Of a stretch of 64,000 bases of DNA, positions 54,547 through 64,000 are shown piece by piece. Under the pieces are notes generated by a model. The model was not told the DNA's origin and did no database searches. It saw only the letters and a list, made by a program, of their open reading frames with translations. The translations under genes were made by a program, and so were the position numbers. Every line of letters begins with the position of its first letter. The first letter of the stretch is position 1. The stretch comes from Symsagittifera roscoffensis. Lineage: Eukaryota; Xenacoelomorpha; Acoela; Convolutidae. The stretch lies in the NCBI RefSeq assembly GCF_963678635.1, contig NC_087062.1, forward strand, positions 100,053,209 to 100,117,208. Direction: 5' to 3'.

Positions 54547-57229
54547 AATCCGGAAGGGTCTCGGGACGGAAAACTTTTATTGACTCAGATGAACTTTTAG
54601 CATCCTGTCATGTCCTGACTTGAATTTAATTGATATTTGGATTAGTTTTGACAAGGATGAGGTGCTAAGAGTTGGGGGGGGGGGGGGAAAGGGTTGATCC
54701 ATCTTCGATGGAGATGATGATTTTTGTCTACTGAACAAAAACAATAGTAATATAATAAATAGTAGCCCTGTTTTTAGGAGTGACCTCGTGGTCTGGGGAT
54801 ACTGAGACCCAGCCATGAGCTCACTATTTTTGCATGTAATTTAGTTAATTTGAGCGTTCTGGTCGAAGCCGGAGAACAGTAACGTTTTTGTCGACCCGAT
54901 GTAAGAAAGACCACCGAAAAGTACTGGCTTGGTAGAGACGGTGAAAAACATGCAAAGCTCTGTTTAGGCGCTAGCCAGTCGTCTTAAGACTTAGTTTTGT
55001 TATCCGTCGATATGTATCTTCCGGGCGAATGTTACATGTATGTTTTTATGGCGCTCCTGGGTGTTATTCTTTCATAACATCATGACCGGCGGAACCGTTA
55101 ACGAGCACTCCGCGCCGAGCGGATGCTCACATTAACGCCCTTAATAGGCCTAAACTGCCGGGGCGGAAGGGTAGTTCGGAACGCGGAAGCCTTCCGGATT
55201 ACCGTGAATAGTTTTTTAACCTAGTTAAGACCGAAAATTCACGAACCAGGAAGGGTGGGGGGAATCATGAACCCCTCATCCCCTGAGTGGTTTGTGACCA
55301 AAAACACTTAAAGATATAAGCAAAACCAAACAAAAAGTAGTATAGTACCCAAGAAAAACAAAAAACATAAAAAATAACCGAAAAAACCAAAAACAGTAAA
55401 AAAGTAAAAAATCAGTAGAAATCATCCCCCCAGACAAGATGTGATTCAACCCCCCCGTTTGTTGTTGATAGATATATTGTTGTTACAGGCATTTATATCA
55501 GTCAGGATCGTTACGATCAATTTTGTGGCCCGTTTGTGAGGCTTGTACTGTAGGGTTATTTGAGCATTTAAGCACGTTAATGATAAATTGCGCTCAATCC
55601 GGAAGGGTCAGCTGATTTGCGCTCAATTCGGAAGGTTCCTGGGTGAAGACCGATCCGGCAAGCAGTACAAGGAGCAACAAGAAGGGGCTCAACGACAACA
55701 ACAATCGACTGTTGGGTATCGTTAACAAGTTTTGTATCCCTTTTGGTACAAAAAGTAAGATAGTAATCTGTGGGGGGCTCGACAGTGCTGCACTGTAGTG
55801 ACCCTTCACCGAACTGCGAATATCCGAGTTAAGCACCTTAATTCGGATAATAAACAAACCCGGAGGGGTATAGTATTACTAATATTATTACTTATATAGC
55901 CTATATTAATAGTCTTATATCGTTTTTCAGTGAAAAACAACGAAAACAGACCGGTTTTTAGGGTCAAAATAGCGATATTTTGATCCCCCCACAAGTCGCG
56001 ATTTTTGAGATATCGATATTTTTTGAAACGGAAAAAAGCGCTAAGTTAGTGTGTTACATCGTAACTGCACTACTGTAATAAGGAGAACCGGTTAACTTTA
56101 GTTCGGAAGTGGTTGGAACTAGTTTGGTACCAAAAACCAAATTTTCCCATTTTTTGATAGTAAGAAGCACTATAAAATCAGAAAATTTTTTGAAATCTTT
56201 GAGTTAGGACAGTAAAAATAGTTGTTCGGACAACGTCCACTAGTGAATCTACGAGTTTTAAAACCCGCTACCCGAAAGCCTTCCGGGTTGCAGAGAAATC
56301 AAACATAACGTGTTTGATTTGGTGGATTCATCAATCCGGAGGGGTCCAGGTAGCATAGTTTTTCGCAAATTTTTTCTACAAAAGCGTTTTAGATCGGGTC
56401 TTTTGCATTGAACTAGAAGAGTATAGGCCTTCTGAGCTCAGATCAATAATTTTTAGGTCGAAAGGACCAGATTTGCGGAAAAAGTTAGGCGGAACCTATA
56501 AGAGAGAAAATTTTTGAGTTTGGAAAAAAGACGTTTTGGTTAATAACTTTGGAACTACAGAGCATATCGAGTCAATCTTGGTACCATTAAATCAGAAACT
56601 AGCTGAACTTACTAGTAGGAAAGAGAATTACTCGAAAAAGCGAGCGAGAAAATTTTTTGAGATTGTTTTTAGCAAATTACACAAATCCGGAGGGGTACAC
56701 CCTTCACGTTTTATAAACTTTTCTGAAAAACCCTTATACCTCTACCAAAAGTTGATAGCGATTGAACTAAGTAACTTAGGACAGTTCTAGACAAAAAGGG
56801 AGGGCTGAAGGCACAAGACAACCATAATAGAGTCGAAATTAGGCAAGTGATAAGACCCTTCACCGTTAGTGTGAATTGTCAAATAAGTGCCTTAACTTCA
56901 ATCCGGAGGGGTCTAGGAAAGGACCCTATACCCTTCCCAGTTAATTCAAACGGCATAAAAGCAACGCAGAACGTATCCAGAGGGGTATAAGCTGAAATTA
57001 AGAAAACTACGAAAAGCTACTTTGACAGAGCTAAGGGCTCCCAATCCGGAGGGGTCGAAATTTTTCAAAGTCAGAGGGGTCCGAATCCGGAGGGGTCTCT
57101 TTTCCACAAAACCGGAGGGGTCCGAATCCGGAGGGGTCTTATAGTTGCTAATTCGGAGGGGTCCAAATCCGGAGGGGTCTATATTCTGACAGTCCGGAAG
57201 GGTCCTATTTGTGCCAATCCGGAGGAGTA
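54547..57229 (+). repeat. Dispersed AATCCGGAGGGGTC motif array
   Basis: Clear copies at 55860 (CCGGAGGGGT), 56333, 56684, 56900, 57043, 57084, 57125 and 57166. Variants are at 54547, 55596, 55625, 56974, 57111, 57150, 57191 and 57216. Spacing is irregular and shortens to ~41 nt at the 3' end (57043, 57084, 57125, 57166). Three antisense-like copies (CCTTCCGGATT and similar) lie at about 54158, 55190 and 56279. Confidence 0.85.
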
Positions 57230-57385
57230 TTATTTTATTAAGGACTTAGGTAAACGAAAGAAAGACTAAAAAGCGAGAGGTATTAGGTTATTAATACACA
57301 GGCTAGGTATCAGTGACTGCACTGGTAACTTGCCTTTCAAAAAGAACCAGACTAACACAAAACAGGTCCGAACTCGGATATTCGC
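55816..57385. repeat. Long-range 15-bp perfect inverted repeat in leader
   Basis: GCGAATATCCGAGTT at 55816-55830 and AACTCGGATATTCGC at 57371-57385 are exact reverse complements, bracketing the densest part of the motif array. They could form the base of a large RNA fold. Confidence 0.7.
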
Positions 57386-58005
57386 GACACTAAGTCTAAA
57401 TTAAAAAGAGCGTGACTCATTGGTGTGGATTGGAACATAATACGTTTTTGGGAAAAGTGACTGCCCTGAGGATTTTAGTAGGTCTAGCTCGGGCAGTCCG
57501 AAGGCAGATAGGTAACACAGTACTCGGTGGGTGCAATAGACGCCCACTTGAGAAAATAACTGCCTTCAAAGTTTTGTCTGTTTGGTGCAGCACCAAGCAG
57601 GGAAAGCTTTTTCTTTAAAAGACAGGTTCGACTATTGTACTGCGACCGACTAAGAGTACAAGACACATACGTTTTTCAATATATACATTCATATTGTGTC
57701 AATATATATTTTTTGTTTTTGATTTTAAATCAACCTAAACTGTGTTTGATTGGGTAGTGAGTACACTATCTTTTAAATTGACTGATAACATCATATTGTG
57801 CTAGTTTCCAGATCTTTGGACCGATAATCGGCTAGTGTGAATAAATTTTATACAAACTGTACTCTGACAACATACAGGGATTCGTGGTCACTATTTAGTA
57901 GAATCTGGTGAAATTTATTGTGTTGTGTCATTATTATTGTTAATAAAACTATAAGGTCTCTAGCAATTGAGTCAAGAGTAGGCATAGGAAAGTGACAAAT
58001 AAAGA

Positions 58006-61000
58006 ATGAGTTTAGACAAGTCAAGGATACCAAAACGAGGTAATAGCTCTAGGAAATTCATATCTGAAAAGCAAAGAAAAACGATGACCGATCCTTTTGT
58101 GGATTGGATCAAGCGATCCCGGTCCGATAAAGAGGAGACGGTTTCAGGCAGAATGGTTGAAACGAGAAGTCAGAAGACCTCAGAAGAGCGAAGAGAACTG
58201 TTAGAAGTGGAGGTCAATACGGACCATACCATGAACGACAACCAGGGAATAAATGGACTGGAAGGGAGAGGCAGAAGGCTGGCGAGTGAATCTACTCCGG
58301 TAGAACAAGGCCATGATTTTGCCACTTCCACCGGGACATTGGATCGAGAGGAGATGTCGGAACTGTCCGACATCTCAACTGAAGTAACGGCAACTAGAAG
58401 ATCTCCGACAGACAACACTATGATGGCAAGCGGAACTGGAAAACAAACAACCTCATCATCGTTCTCAGAAAGAATGAAGAACACCTTCGGAAACATCTTT
58501 CCATTCAGCATGGGAGGAGGAGCAGGAAACGATGGTGAGTCCCAGGAGGAAGAGGATGAAGAGGAGCAAGGGGACTTTGGATCTCAAGTCAGCCTCAATA
58601 GTTCGATCCAGGAGAGTGAGGCACACGTCGGAAGAGAGACTGGAACCATGGACAAATTTGGTGTAGTGACAACGATAAGCAAGGAGGCAAACACACCGGG
58701 CCAGTCAAAGGACTTCGCGATTAGGACAAGTTCGGAGCCACAACCTGAAGAGAGTAGAACCAGAAGGCTCGGCAATGCGTTAATGGATCCTGAAATAAAT
58801 AATGAAAAGACGCTGAAGCAGAGAGTCAAGGCCCGGATCTCGACAAGCACGAAGCTACCTGGGACCGACAGGGTTACACCGCCACTAGTGACGCCACTCG
58901 TGGATAACGGGGCAGCACTAGAGGAAGCCTTAAACAACATAGTGGGCAGTTTAGGAGAACAAAACGAACAGATGTCGATAAGGATGAGTGAACTAGAAAG
59001 AGCAGTTCACATTGAAAGAGAAAGTATGCGGGAAGAAATAAACCGCAACAGACAAGAAGTTGGCAGAAGCGAAAAACGCTTGAAAGAAAGAACGGACGAA
59101 CATATGACGAGGAACTTGTCGCGAATGACAAGAGAGGCGGAACAGAGGGAGTTACGCTTAAGAGCCGACATGGAGAAGTTAAGAATTCAGCAAGAGCAGT
59201 CTCTTGGGTCTCTTGACACAAAGATAGACGCGATGATGGAGAGGCGAACTCAGGCTATCATGGATAGGTTGGACGGGCTACTAAGCAGCAAGAGTGGACC
59301 AAAAGAAGGAGAGCCGAACTCGGGAGGTCCCAGCAGGGAACCGAGGGTGAACTTCAATGAACATCAAAGGAGGAAGACGTATGGATCCACTAGAGGCAGG
59401 GGCAGTTCATCAGGCTATGCCACAAGGGGTAATACAGCATGGGGCCCGAACAGTAGAGCAAGTTCAACGGGGAACAGACAAACCTCGAACGAACGACCAA
59501 CGCAAAGCACACATGCGACTGGGAGAAGCGATTCTGGCAACATGGGGCATACAAGCCCGAGGAGGAGTCACATGGGCCAAGCGGGAAACGCTCATGGTGA
59601 TTCGGATTGCAGGGATGCACCGCACACAGAGCCTTCGACAAGGTGTGAGGACACTCAAGCGGGACACTCAAGGGATGCTACGGCAATGGTCACAGCATTT
59701 GAACCCCTGAACAGGTCTTTAGAGACATTCCTGACGAGGTTATCAAGAACTAATGAACGCAGTGAGAAGTCCAGAAGAGTCTTTAAGAAACCAAGATGCT
59801 ACAAAGACGAATCTGATGGCTGTATTGATACCTGGATAGAGGTAATGAAGCTGCATTTCGAGGAAGAGGACTTGTCGGAGAGACAGGAATGCAGCGCGCT
59901 CACCAGCAACTTAGAAGGGACAGCCCTGAACTGTGTCATGGCCAAGAAACAGTATCAACGTGACACTGCTGAGAAAATCTTCGAAATCTTGTTAAACCGT
60001 TTCGGATCAGGGGTGCAGGGGCACCAGGCGATGATGCGCTTCGAGAAACGGAGGCAACGAGAAGATGAAACAATAGACAAGTTTCCCGATGATTTGGAAA
60101 TGCTGAGAAGACGCAGCCAACCGGATGAGTCAAACCGAAGGATGAACCTGGCCGTAGCCTCAAAATTCATCGATGGTGTGAAAAATGATGAACTTCGTAC
60201 GATGCTAGCAACGCATTACACACCACTATCAACTAATGCGCCAACACCGGAGGAGTTGAGGCTCAAATCAAAAGAGTATCTTTTGTTGAAACCTCCTTCG
60301 AGATCTGGATATTACAAAAACAATTATGGAAATTTTAACAACGGACCAGCAAACCAAGGGAACAATTGGTATAAACCGAGGGATGATATGGACAAGAGAC
60401 GTTCTTGTGCTAATTGCAGTTCAACAGACCATCATGTGTCAGCATGCCCAGCTTACAAACAAGGCATGAAAGCAATAGGCTTTAGCCTCGAGGACGAAGA
60501 TGCGTCAGAGTTGGATCATGAGGATTTCATGAGAGGAGTAATTGCGAAATTCGGCCCGAGGTGTTTCTTTTGTAACTTGGAAGGTCATTTTAAATCAGAT
60601 TGTCCGCAATTCTGGGATGCAGTGGCAGACATCAAGCATCCGAGACATGAAGAAGCTTTGTCAGGAGTGAAAGCCAGCAAGGCTCGACTTTTGAGTGAAG
60701 CGGAGGCACGCAGAAAGGATAAACCTCAAGAGCTGGTAGCAAAGAAGATGCAAGCGGTAACAGAGGAAGCACGTGAACCGGAACCAGCAACTGCGGCCGA
60801 TGATTTCAAAATCGATTATAGGGCAGCTGCGAGGGATGCTATAAATAGAGTACAGCAGGAACTAGTGACGAAAGAGATTGAGCAAAAGGTGAAACTCGAG
60901 CTGGAGAATGAAAAATTACAGGAGCAACTGAACGCCTTTGAAGCAACGGAAGTTGAAGAGGCAAAAGCACCAAGCAGCTTGAGCATGAAACTTAATGTTA

Positions 61001-64000
61001 TCTCTGGTCAGAGGTTCGGTATGGCACCGCAAGGAAGTAAAATACAGTCGATAATCTCGGTGGCAGGGCATCAGGTAATCAGGAATCTGAGTGAACCGTC
61101 TGAGTTCACTTTGATGCATTTGGACACATATGCAGACTATCTGAGGCAGATGGAGCCACGCACCGAGTCGAGGGCTGTGAGGGCACTACTGGCCACGGGT
61201 GGCCCTCGCATGAAGAAACTTCATGGACGCTACCTAGAAGTCTATGGGCCGTATCAAGTGATGCTGAACGTGGATGGGATCAGTATCTACACCAGGACTT
61301 ATGTAACAAAAGATGATGACCAAATAGGGCAGATCTATTTGGGTGAAGAGGAACTCAAAGTCCGCAGGATAGGCCATGACGCCATGATGGAACAAGACGC
61401 GGTACACATTGGATATGAAGCAGATGTGACAGCACACCTGCTCGACACCAACGGAACAAAAATCGGAGTCACAGGGCTTCTGGAAACAGGAGCGGTAGTG
61501 AGTGTGATGCCGATAAAAACTTGGGAAAGAATGGGCTTCACGCGGGAAGATCTAATTCCAACGAATCTCCGTTTGGCCGCAGCCAATCGAGGAGCCATCT
61601 ACGTAGCCGGAAGAACACCGATAACGGTCCTTCACATGGGAGGACGAGACCTTTGGATGAGCTTCCTGGTGGTAGAGAATCTGGACGACGCCGACCAATT
61701 CATCTTGGGCAGAGATTTTGTCAGGAATTTTGACGTGATGATTGACTTGAACAACGGTCTAATACGGATTAGAAACCCGGACCGAAAGTATGTTAAGAGA
61801 CCAATTAATAAGATAATAACAGATGAAAATAAGGTACCAGTTTTTTTGGATAGAAAAGTAAAATTACAACCAGGACAAGCTGTAGTAGCAATTTTTAGAA
61901 TGAGAAATTTAAATTCGTTAAGTGATAGCAAACAGGTTTGCTTAGTACCGAATCCAAATAGTCAGAGTTCGGTGATTTTAGGCCGGAGCTTCTCGGTAAC
62001 GCGAAACGGACTGTGTGTCAGTGTGTTGTTGAACACACTGGACACCACGGTTTCAATCCAGCGTGGAAAGAAGCTTGGCTACGCCTTGCCGATGAGGACC
62101 GACTATGAGGAGACAGAAAACTCGAAGAAATATAGTGTGAAAGACTGTCCTTATCATGCAAATAAAGATAAAATCTTAAAGAGAATTAATGAATTAAAAT
62201 CTATTCATAAATTGTTTTCAATGAAATCCGAAACGGACGACGGCTTATCAAGCTGCTCGAATTTTCCGGAACGCCCCTCGTCATATGAACTAGATTCTGA
62301 CAAACCGGTTTTGCCAGAAATAGAACATTTGAAAGGAAAAATAGGTGAGGGAGATTTCAAAAAATTGCGGGACCTCCTAGATCGGAATGCCGAAGTATTT
62401 TCAAAACATAAGGCGGACATCGGTTGCTGTAATTTCGTCGAACACGAAATCGAATTAGAAGAGGGCGCCGTTCCCCATAGGGAAGGCGCAAGGCGAATGA
62501 CGCCACATAAATCGGAAGCGTGCCGAGCGGAAATAGAAATGTTGCTTGAATACGACATGATAGAACCCTCGAAATCGCCGTGGGCTTGCGGGGTAGTCAT
62601 GGCGAAAAAGAAAGGGGGGCAGCTTAGATTTTGTTGCGACTTTCGTTACCTGAACGCGGTAACGATTAAAGATGCGTACCCGATACCGCGAATAGACGAG
62701 AGCCTATCTAAACTTGGTGATTCAAAGTTCTTCACCACATTGGACTTGGGTTCTGCCTTCTGGCAGGTTCCTCTGCGAAAGAAGGACAGAGAGAAAACCG
62801 GATTCGCGTGCGAATTGGGGTTGTTCCAGTGGAAGAGGATGCCCTTCGGCTTGTGCAATGCAACAGCAACTTTTCAAAGGCTGATGGCTCAGGCTTTGAC
62901 AGGAGTGACCAAAAAGTACGGGAATCTCTTGATGTGCTACGTGGATGACGTAGTCATAGCGACACCAACCCTCGAGGATCACATTGATCGACTCGATGAG
63001 GTCTTCGGATGTATGAAAAGAGCAGGCTTGAAAGGCAAACCATCGAAATGTGAAATCCTTAGGGATTCGATCAAGTACCTGGGAAGAATGGTGGACAGGC
63101 ATGGTGTGAGGCCAGATCCGGAAGCAGTAGAAGCAGTGATGACATGGAAAGCTCCTAGAACGGACACACAGCTCATGAGCTTCCTAGGGTTTGCCAATTA
63201 CTACCGAGAATTCATTAAAGGATATGCGGACAAGGTGTATCCGATGCAGAAGCTGATGCGCAACAAAGGGAAGAAGTTCGAATGGAACGATGAGGCACAA
63301 GTTGCTTTCGAGAACATAAAGCGGGAACTGTGCGAAGCGCCAGTGCTGGGCATGCCTACAGAAAAGGGCATGTATGTTCTCGACACAGACGCATCGGTGG
63401 TGGCCATCTCAGGAATCTTGCATCAAGAGCAAGAATGGAACGGAAGAACGGTTCTCCGTCCCATTGCATACGGCAGCAAGGTCTTGAGTGACACAGAGAT
63501 GAAATATGGCGCACCGAAAGCAGAAATGTTTGCAGTAGTCACCTTCGTGGAGAAGTACCGTGCATACTTGGGGAGCGCTCCCTTCAAGTTACGCGTGGAC
63601 AACAGAGCGTTATCCTGGTTGAAGACCTACTCGATGGATCAGAGTTATATTGGTAGATGGATAGTAAGACTGGATGGCTACCACATGATAATCGAACATA
63701 GGATGCGTGATAAACACCAGAATGCTGACAGCCTCAGCAAGAAAACTGAGTTCTATGAAAGATTGGAGCAGAAGCAGGCCAATCAGGCGGAAGTAAAGGA
63801 GGGATTCTCGTTTCTGGACAAAGAAACTTATGAAGCGCTTCCCTTAACGAGATGGTTGGATAAGTCTGGACATCCAATTCCAGGGCATCCTGAGTTACCT
63901 GTAGAGAATGCAGCCGAGATAAAGATCCTGTCAAGGGAGGACCCGGTCCCATTGGATCTGTTGCTGCGCTCGAACCTGGTCCAGCAAGAACTCTCTCGCA
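58006..64000 (+). CDS. gag-pol: Ty3/gypsy-like Gag-Pol polyprotein, open at right edge
   Basis: A single frame from ATG at 58006 to the window end (1998 codons), no stop or shift. Residues 1-600: long low-complexity, charged N-terminal region with a coiled coil at ~306-430. Residues ~600-742: Gag-like capsid region (DTWIEVMKLHFEEEDLSE and a downstream helix-rich stretch). Two CCHC knuckles: C801/C804/H809/C814 and C853/C856/H861/C866. Protease-like segment at ~1155-1175 with LLETGAVVSVMP, i.e. Glu1160 where retropepsins have the catalytic Asp, followed by a normal FILGRDF flap-end motif. RT ~1487-1745 with YVDD at 1645-1648. RNase H begins with a TDAS motif at D1795. Integrase would lie beyond the edge. 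Gag and Pol fused in one frame occurs in some Ty3 lineages. Codon use is GC-richer than in the left element, so the two are unrelated insertions. Confidence 0.92.
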   Translation, partial: MSLDKSRIPKRGNSSRKFISEKQRKTMTDPFVDWIKRSRSDKEETVSGRMVETRSQKTSEERRELLEVEVNTDHTMNDNQGINGLEGRGRRLASESTPVEQGHDFATSTGTLDREEMSELSDISTEVTATRRSPTDNTMMASGTGKQTTSSSFSERMKNTFGNIFPFSMGGGAGNDGESQEEEDEEEQGDFGSQVSLNSSIQESEAHVGRETGTMDKFGVVTTISKEANTPGQSKDFAIRTSSEPQPEESRTRRLGNALMDPEINNEKTLKQRVKARISTSTKLPGTDRVTPPLVTPLVDNGAALEEALNNIVGSLGEQNEQMSIRMSELERAVHIERESMREEINRNRQEVGRSEKRLKERTDEHMTRNLSRMTREAEQRELRLRADMEKLRIQQEQSLGSLDTKIDAMMERRTQAIMDRLDGLLSSKSGPKEGEPNSGGPSREPRVNFNEHQRRKTYGSTRGRGSSSGYATRGNTAWGPNSRASSTGNRQTSNERPTQSTHATGRSDSGNMGHTSPRRSHMGQAGNAHGDSDCRDAPHTEPSTRCEDTQAGHSRDATAMVTAFEPLNRSLETFLTRLSRTNERSEKSRRVFKKPRCYKDESDGCIDTWIEVMKLHFEEEDLSERQECSALTSNLEGTALNCVMAKKQYQRDTAEKIFEILLNRFGSGVQGHQAMMRFEKRRQREDETIDKFPDDLEMLRRRSQPDESNRRMNLAVASKFIDGVKNDELRTMLATHYTPLSTNAPTPEELRLKSKEYLLLKPPSRSGYYKNNYGNFNNGPANQGNNWYKPRDDMDKRRSCANCSSTDHHVSACPAYKQGMKAIGFSLEDEDASELDHEDFMRGVIAKFGPRCFFCNLEGHFKSDCPQFWDAVADIKHPRHEEALSGVKASKARLLSEAEARRKDKPQELVAKKMQAVTEEAREPEPATAADDFKIDYRAAARDAINRVQQELVTKEIEQKVKLELENEKLQEQLNAFEATEVEEAKAPSSLSMKLNVISGQRFGMAPQGSKIQSIISVAGHQVIRNLSEPSEFTLMHLDTYADYLRQMEPRTESRAVRALLATGGPRMKKLHGRYLEVYGPYQVMLNVDGISIYTRTYVTKDDDQIGQIYLGEEELKVRRIGHDAMMEQDAVHIGYEADVTAHLLDTNGTKIGVTGLLETGAVVSVMPIKTWERMGFTREDLIPTNLRLAAANRGAIYVAGRTPITVLHMGGRDLWMSFLVVENLDDADQFILGRDFVRNFDVMIDLNNGLIRIRNPDRKYVKRPINKIITDENKVPVFLDRKVKLQPGQAVVAIFRMRNLNSLSDSKQVCLVPNPNSQSSVILGRSFSVTRNGLCVSVLLNTLDTTVSIQRGKKLGYALPMRTDYEETENSKKYSVKDCPYHANKDKILKRINELKSIHKLFSMKSETDDGLSSCSNFPERPSSYELDSDKPVLPEIEHLKGKIGEGDFKKLRDLLDRNAEVFSKHKADIGCCNFVEHEIELEEGAVPHREGARRMTPHKSEACRAEIEMLLEYDMIEPSKSPWACGVVMAKKKGGQLRFCCDFRYLNAVTIKDAYPIPRIDESLSKLGDSKFFTTLDLGSAFWQVPLRKKDREKTGFACELGLFQWKRMPFGLCNATATFQRLMAQALTGVTKKYGNLLMCYVDDVVIATPTLEDHIDRLDEVFGCMKRAGLKGKPSKCEILRDSIKYLGRMVDRHGVRPDPEAVEAVMTWKAPRTDTQLMSFLGFANYYREFIKGYADKVYPMQKLMRNKGKKFEWNDEAQVAFENIKRELCEAPVLGMPTEKGMYVLDTDASVVAISGILHQEQEWNGRTVLRPIAYGSKVLSDTEMKYGAPKAEMFAVVTFVEKYRAYLGSAPFKLRVDNRALSWLKTYSMDQSYIGRWIVRLDGYHMIIEHRMRDKHQNADSLSKKTEFYERLEQKQANQAEVKEGFSFLDKETYEALPLTRWLDKSGHPIPGHPELPVENAAEIKILSREDPVPLDLLLRSNLVQQELSR

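Larger units (their letters stand above)
53214..58005 (+). other. Upstream region / leader of right retroelement
   Basis: 4.8 kb with no credible ORF, lying before the gag-pol start. From ~54.1 kb it is marked by a recurrent CCGGAGGGGT-type motif, complementary short motifs and a run of 14 G (54674-54687). It should contain the 5' LTR and primer site, but I could not place them confidently without the second LTR. Confidence 0.5.

Noticed and set aside
54674..54687. Run of 14 G as a G-quadruplex or polypurine tract
   Set aside because: A single homopolymer; position far upstream of gag-pol does not fit a polypurine tract, and its length may be a sequencing effect.
58170..59710. Several reverse-strand and other-frame ORFs of 90-120 codons
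   Set aside because: Shadows of the long gag-pol frame, which alone shows domain motifs.
1..64000. CRISPR arrays, bacterial operons, Shine-Dalgarno sites, attachment sites
   Set aside because: None seen; introns, SINE-like repeats and gene content are eukaryotic.

Overview
The window is eukaryotic, almost certainly metazoan. It carries spliceosomal GT-AG introns, whose phases close in every gene I could assemble, and animal-type single-copy genes. Two different Ty3/gypsy-type LTR retroelements, tRNA-derived SINE-like repeats, a foldback element and tandem arrays fill the rest. I cannot name the species. Splice acceptors abutting start codons and a 256-nt gap between two head-to-tail genes suggest, but do not prove, an SL trans-splicing lineage.

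Layout. (1) 1-14680, minus strand: one large env-bearing Ty3/gypsy-like element running leftwards off the window. In transcription order it has a putative 5' LTR (14387-14680), a tRNA-like primer site, a 1.2-kb leader, three ORFs upstream of gag, gag, protease, RT-RNaseH-integrase, two tiny membrane ORFs overlapping as ATGA, a Pro/Ser/Thr-rich ORF with a frame break at a 7-base homopolymer, and an Env-like glycoprotein open at base 1. Pol has an 8-bp tandem duplication and an in-frame UAA, so this copy looks inactive. (2) 14.9-18.2 kb: a ~560-bp foldback element, a SINE-like copy, degenerate tandem repeats and a 30-bp minisatellite. (3) 18296-~30.3 kb, minus: a nine-exon EXD2-like DEDDy exonuclease gene with repeat-rich introns. 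(4) 30762-39650: three almost identical 2967-bp tandem units whose right edge lies inside the last exon of (5) a four-exon DDAH-like gene (39581-44026, minus), apparently a pseudoenzyme. (6) 44284-44847, minus: PPCDC, 256 nt upstream of DDAH. (7) 44.9-48.5 kb: repeats and a long hairpin. (8) 48772-53177, minus: a three-exon gene for a 308-residue coiled-coil protein of unknown function; its first intron holds an RT relic, a SINE-like repeat, a decayed copy of part of exon 1 and a ~155-bp satellite. (9) 53.2-64.0 kb, plus: a second Ty3/gypsy-like element with a 4-kb leader full of an AATCCGGAGGGGTC motif, followed by one uninterrupted gag-pol frame open at the right edge.

The host genes PPCDC, DDAH-like and EXD2-like share orientation and may be an old cluster, now separated by the tandem triplication. 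The best candidates for something undescribed are the accessory-gene complement of the left retroelement, the motif-studded leader of the right one, and the DDAH-like gene lacking the expected catalytic His and Cys next to a recent triplication. All family assignments rest on motifs and remembered homologues; no search was run.
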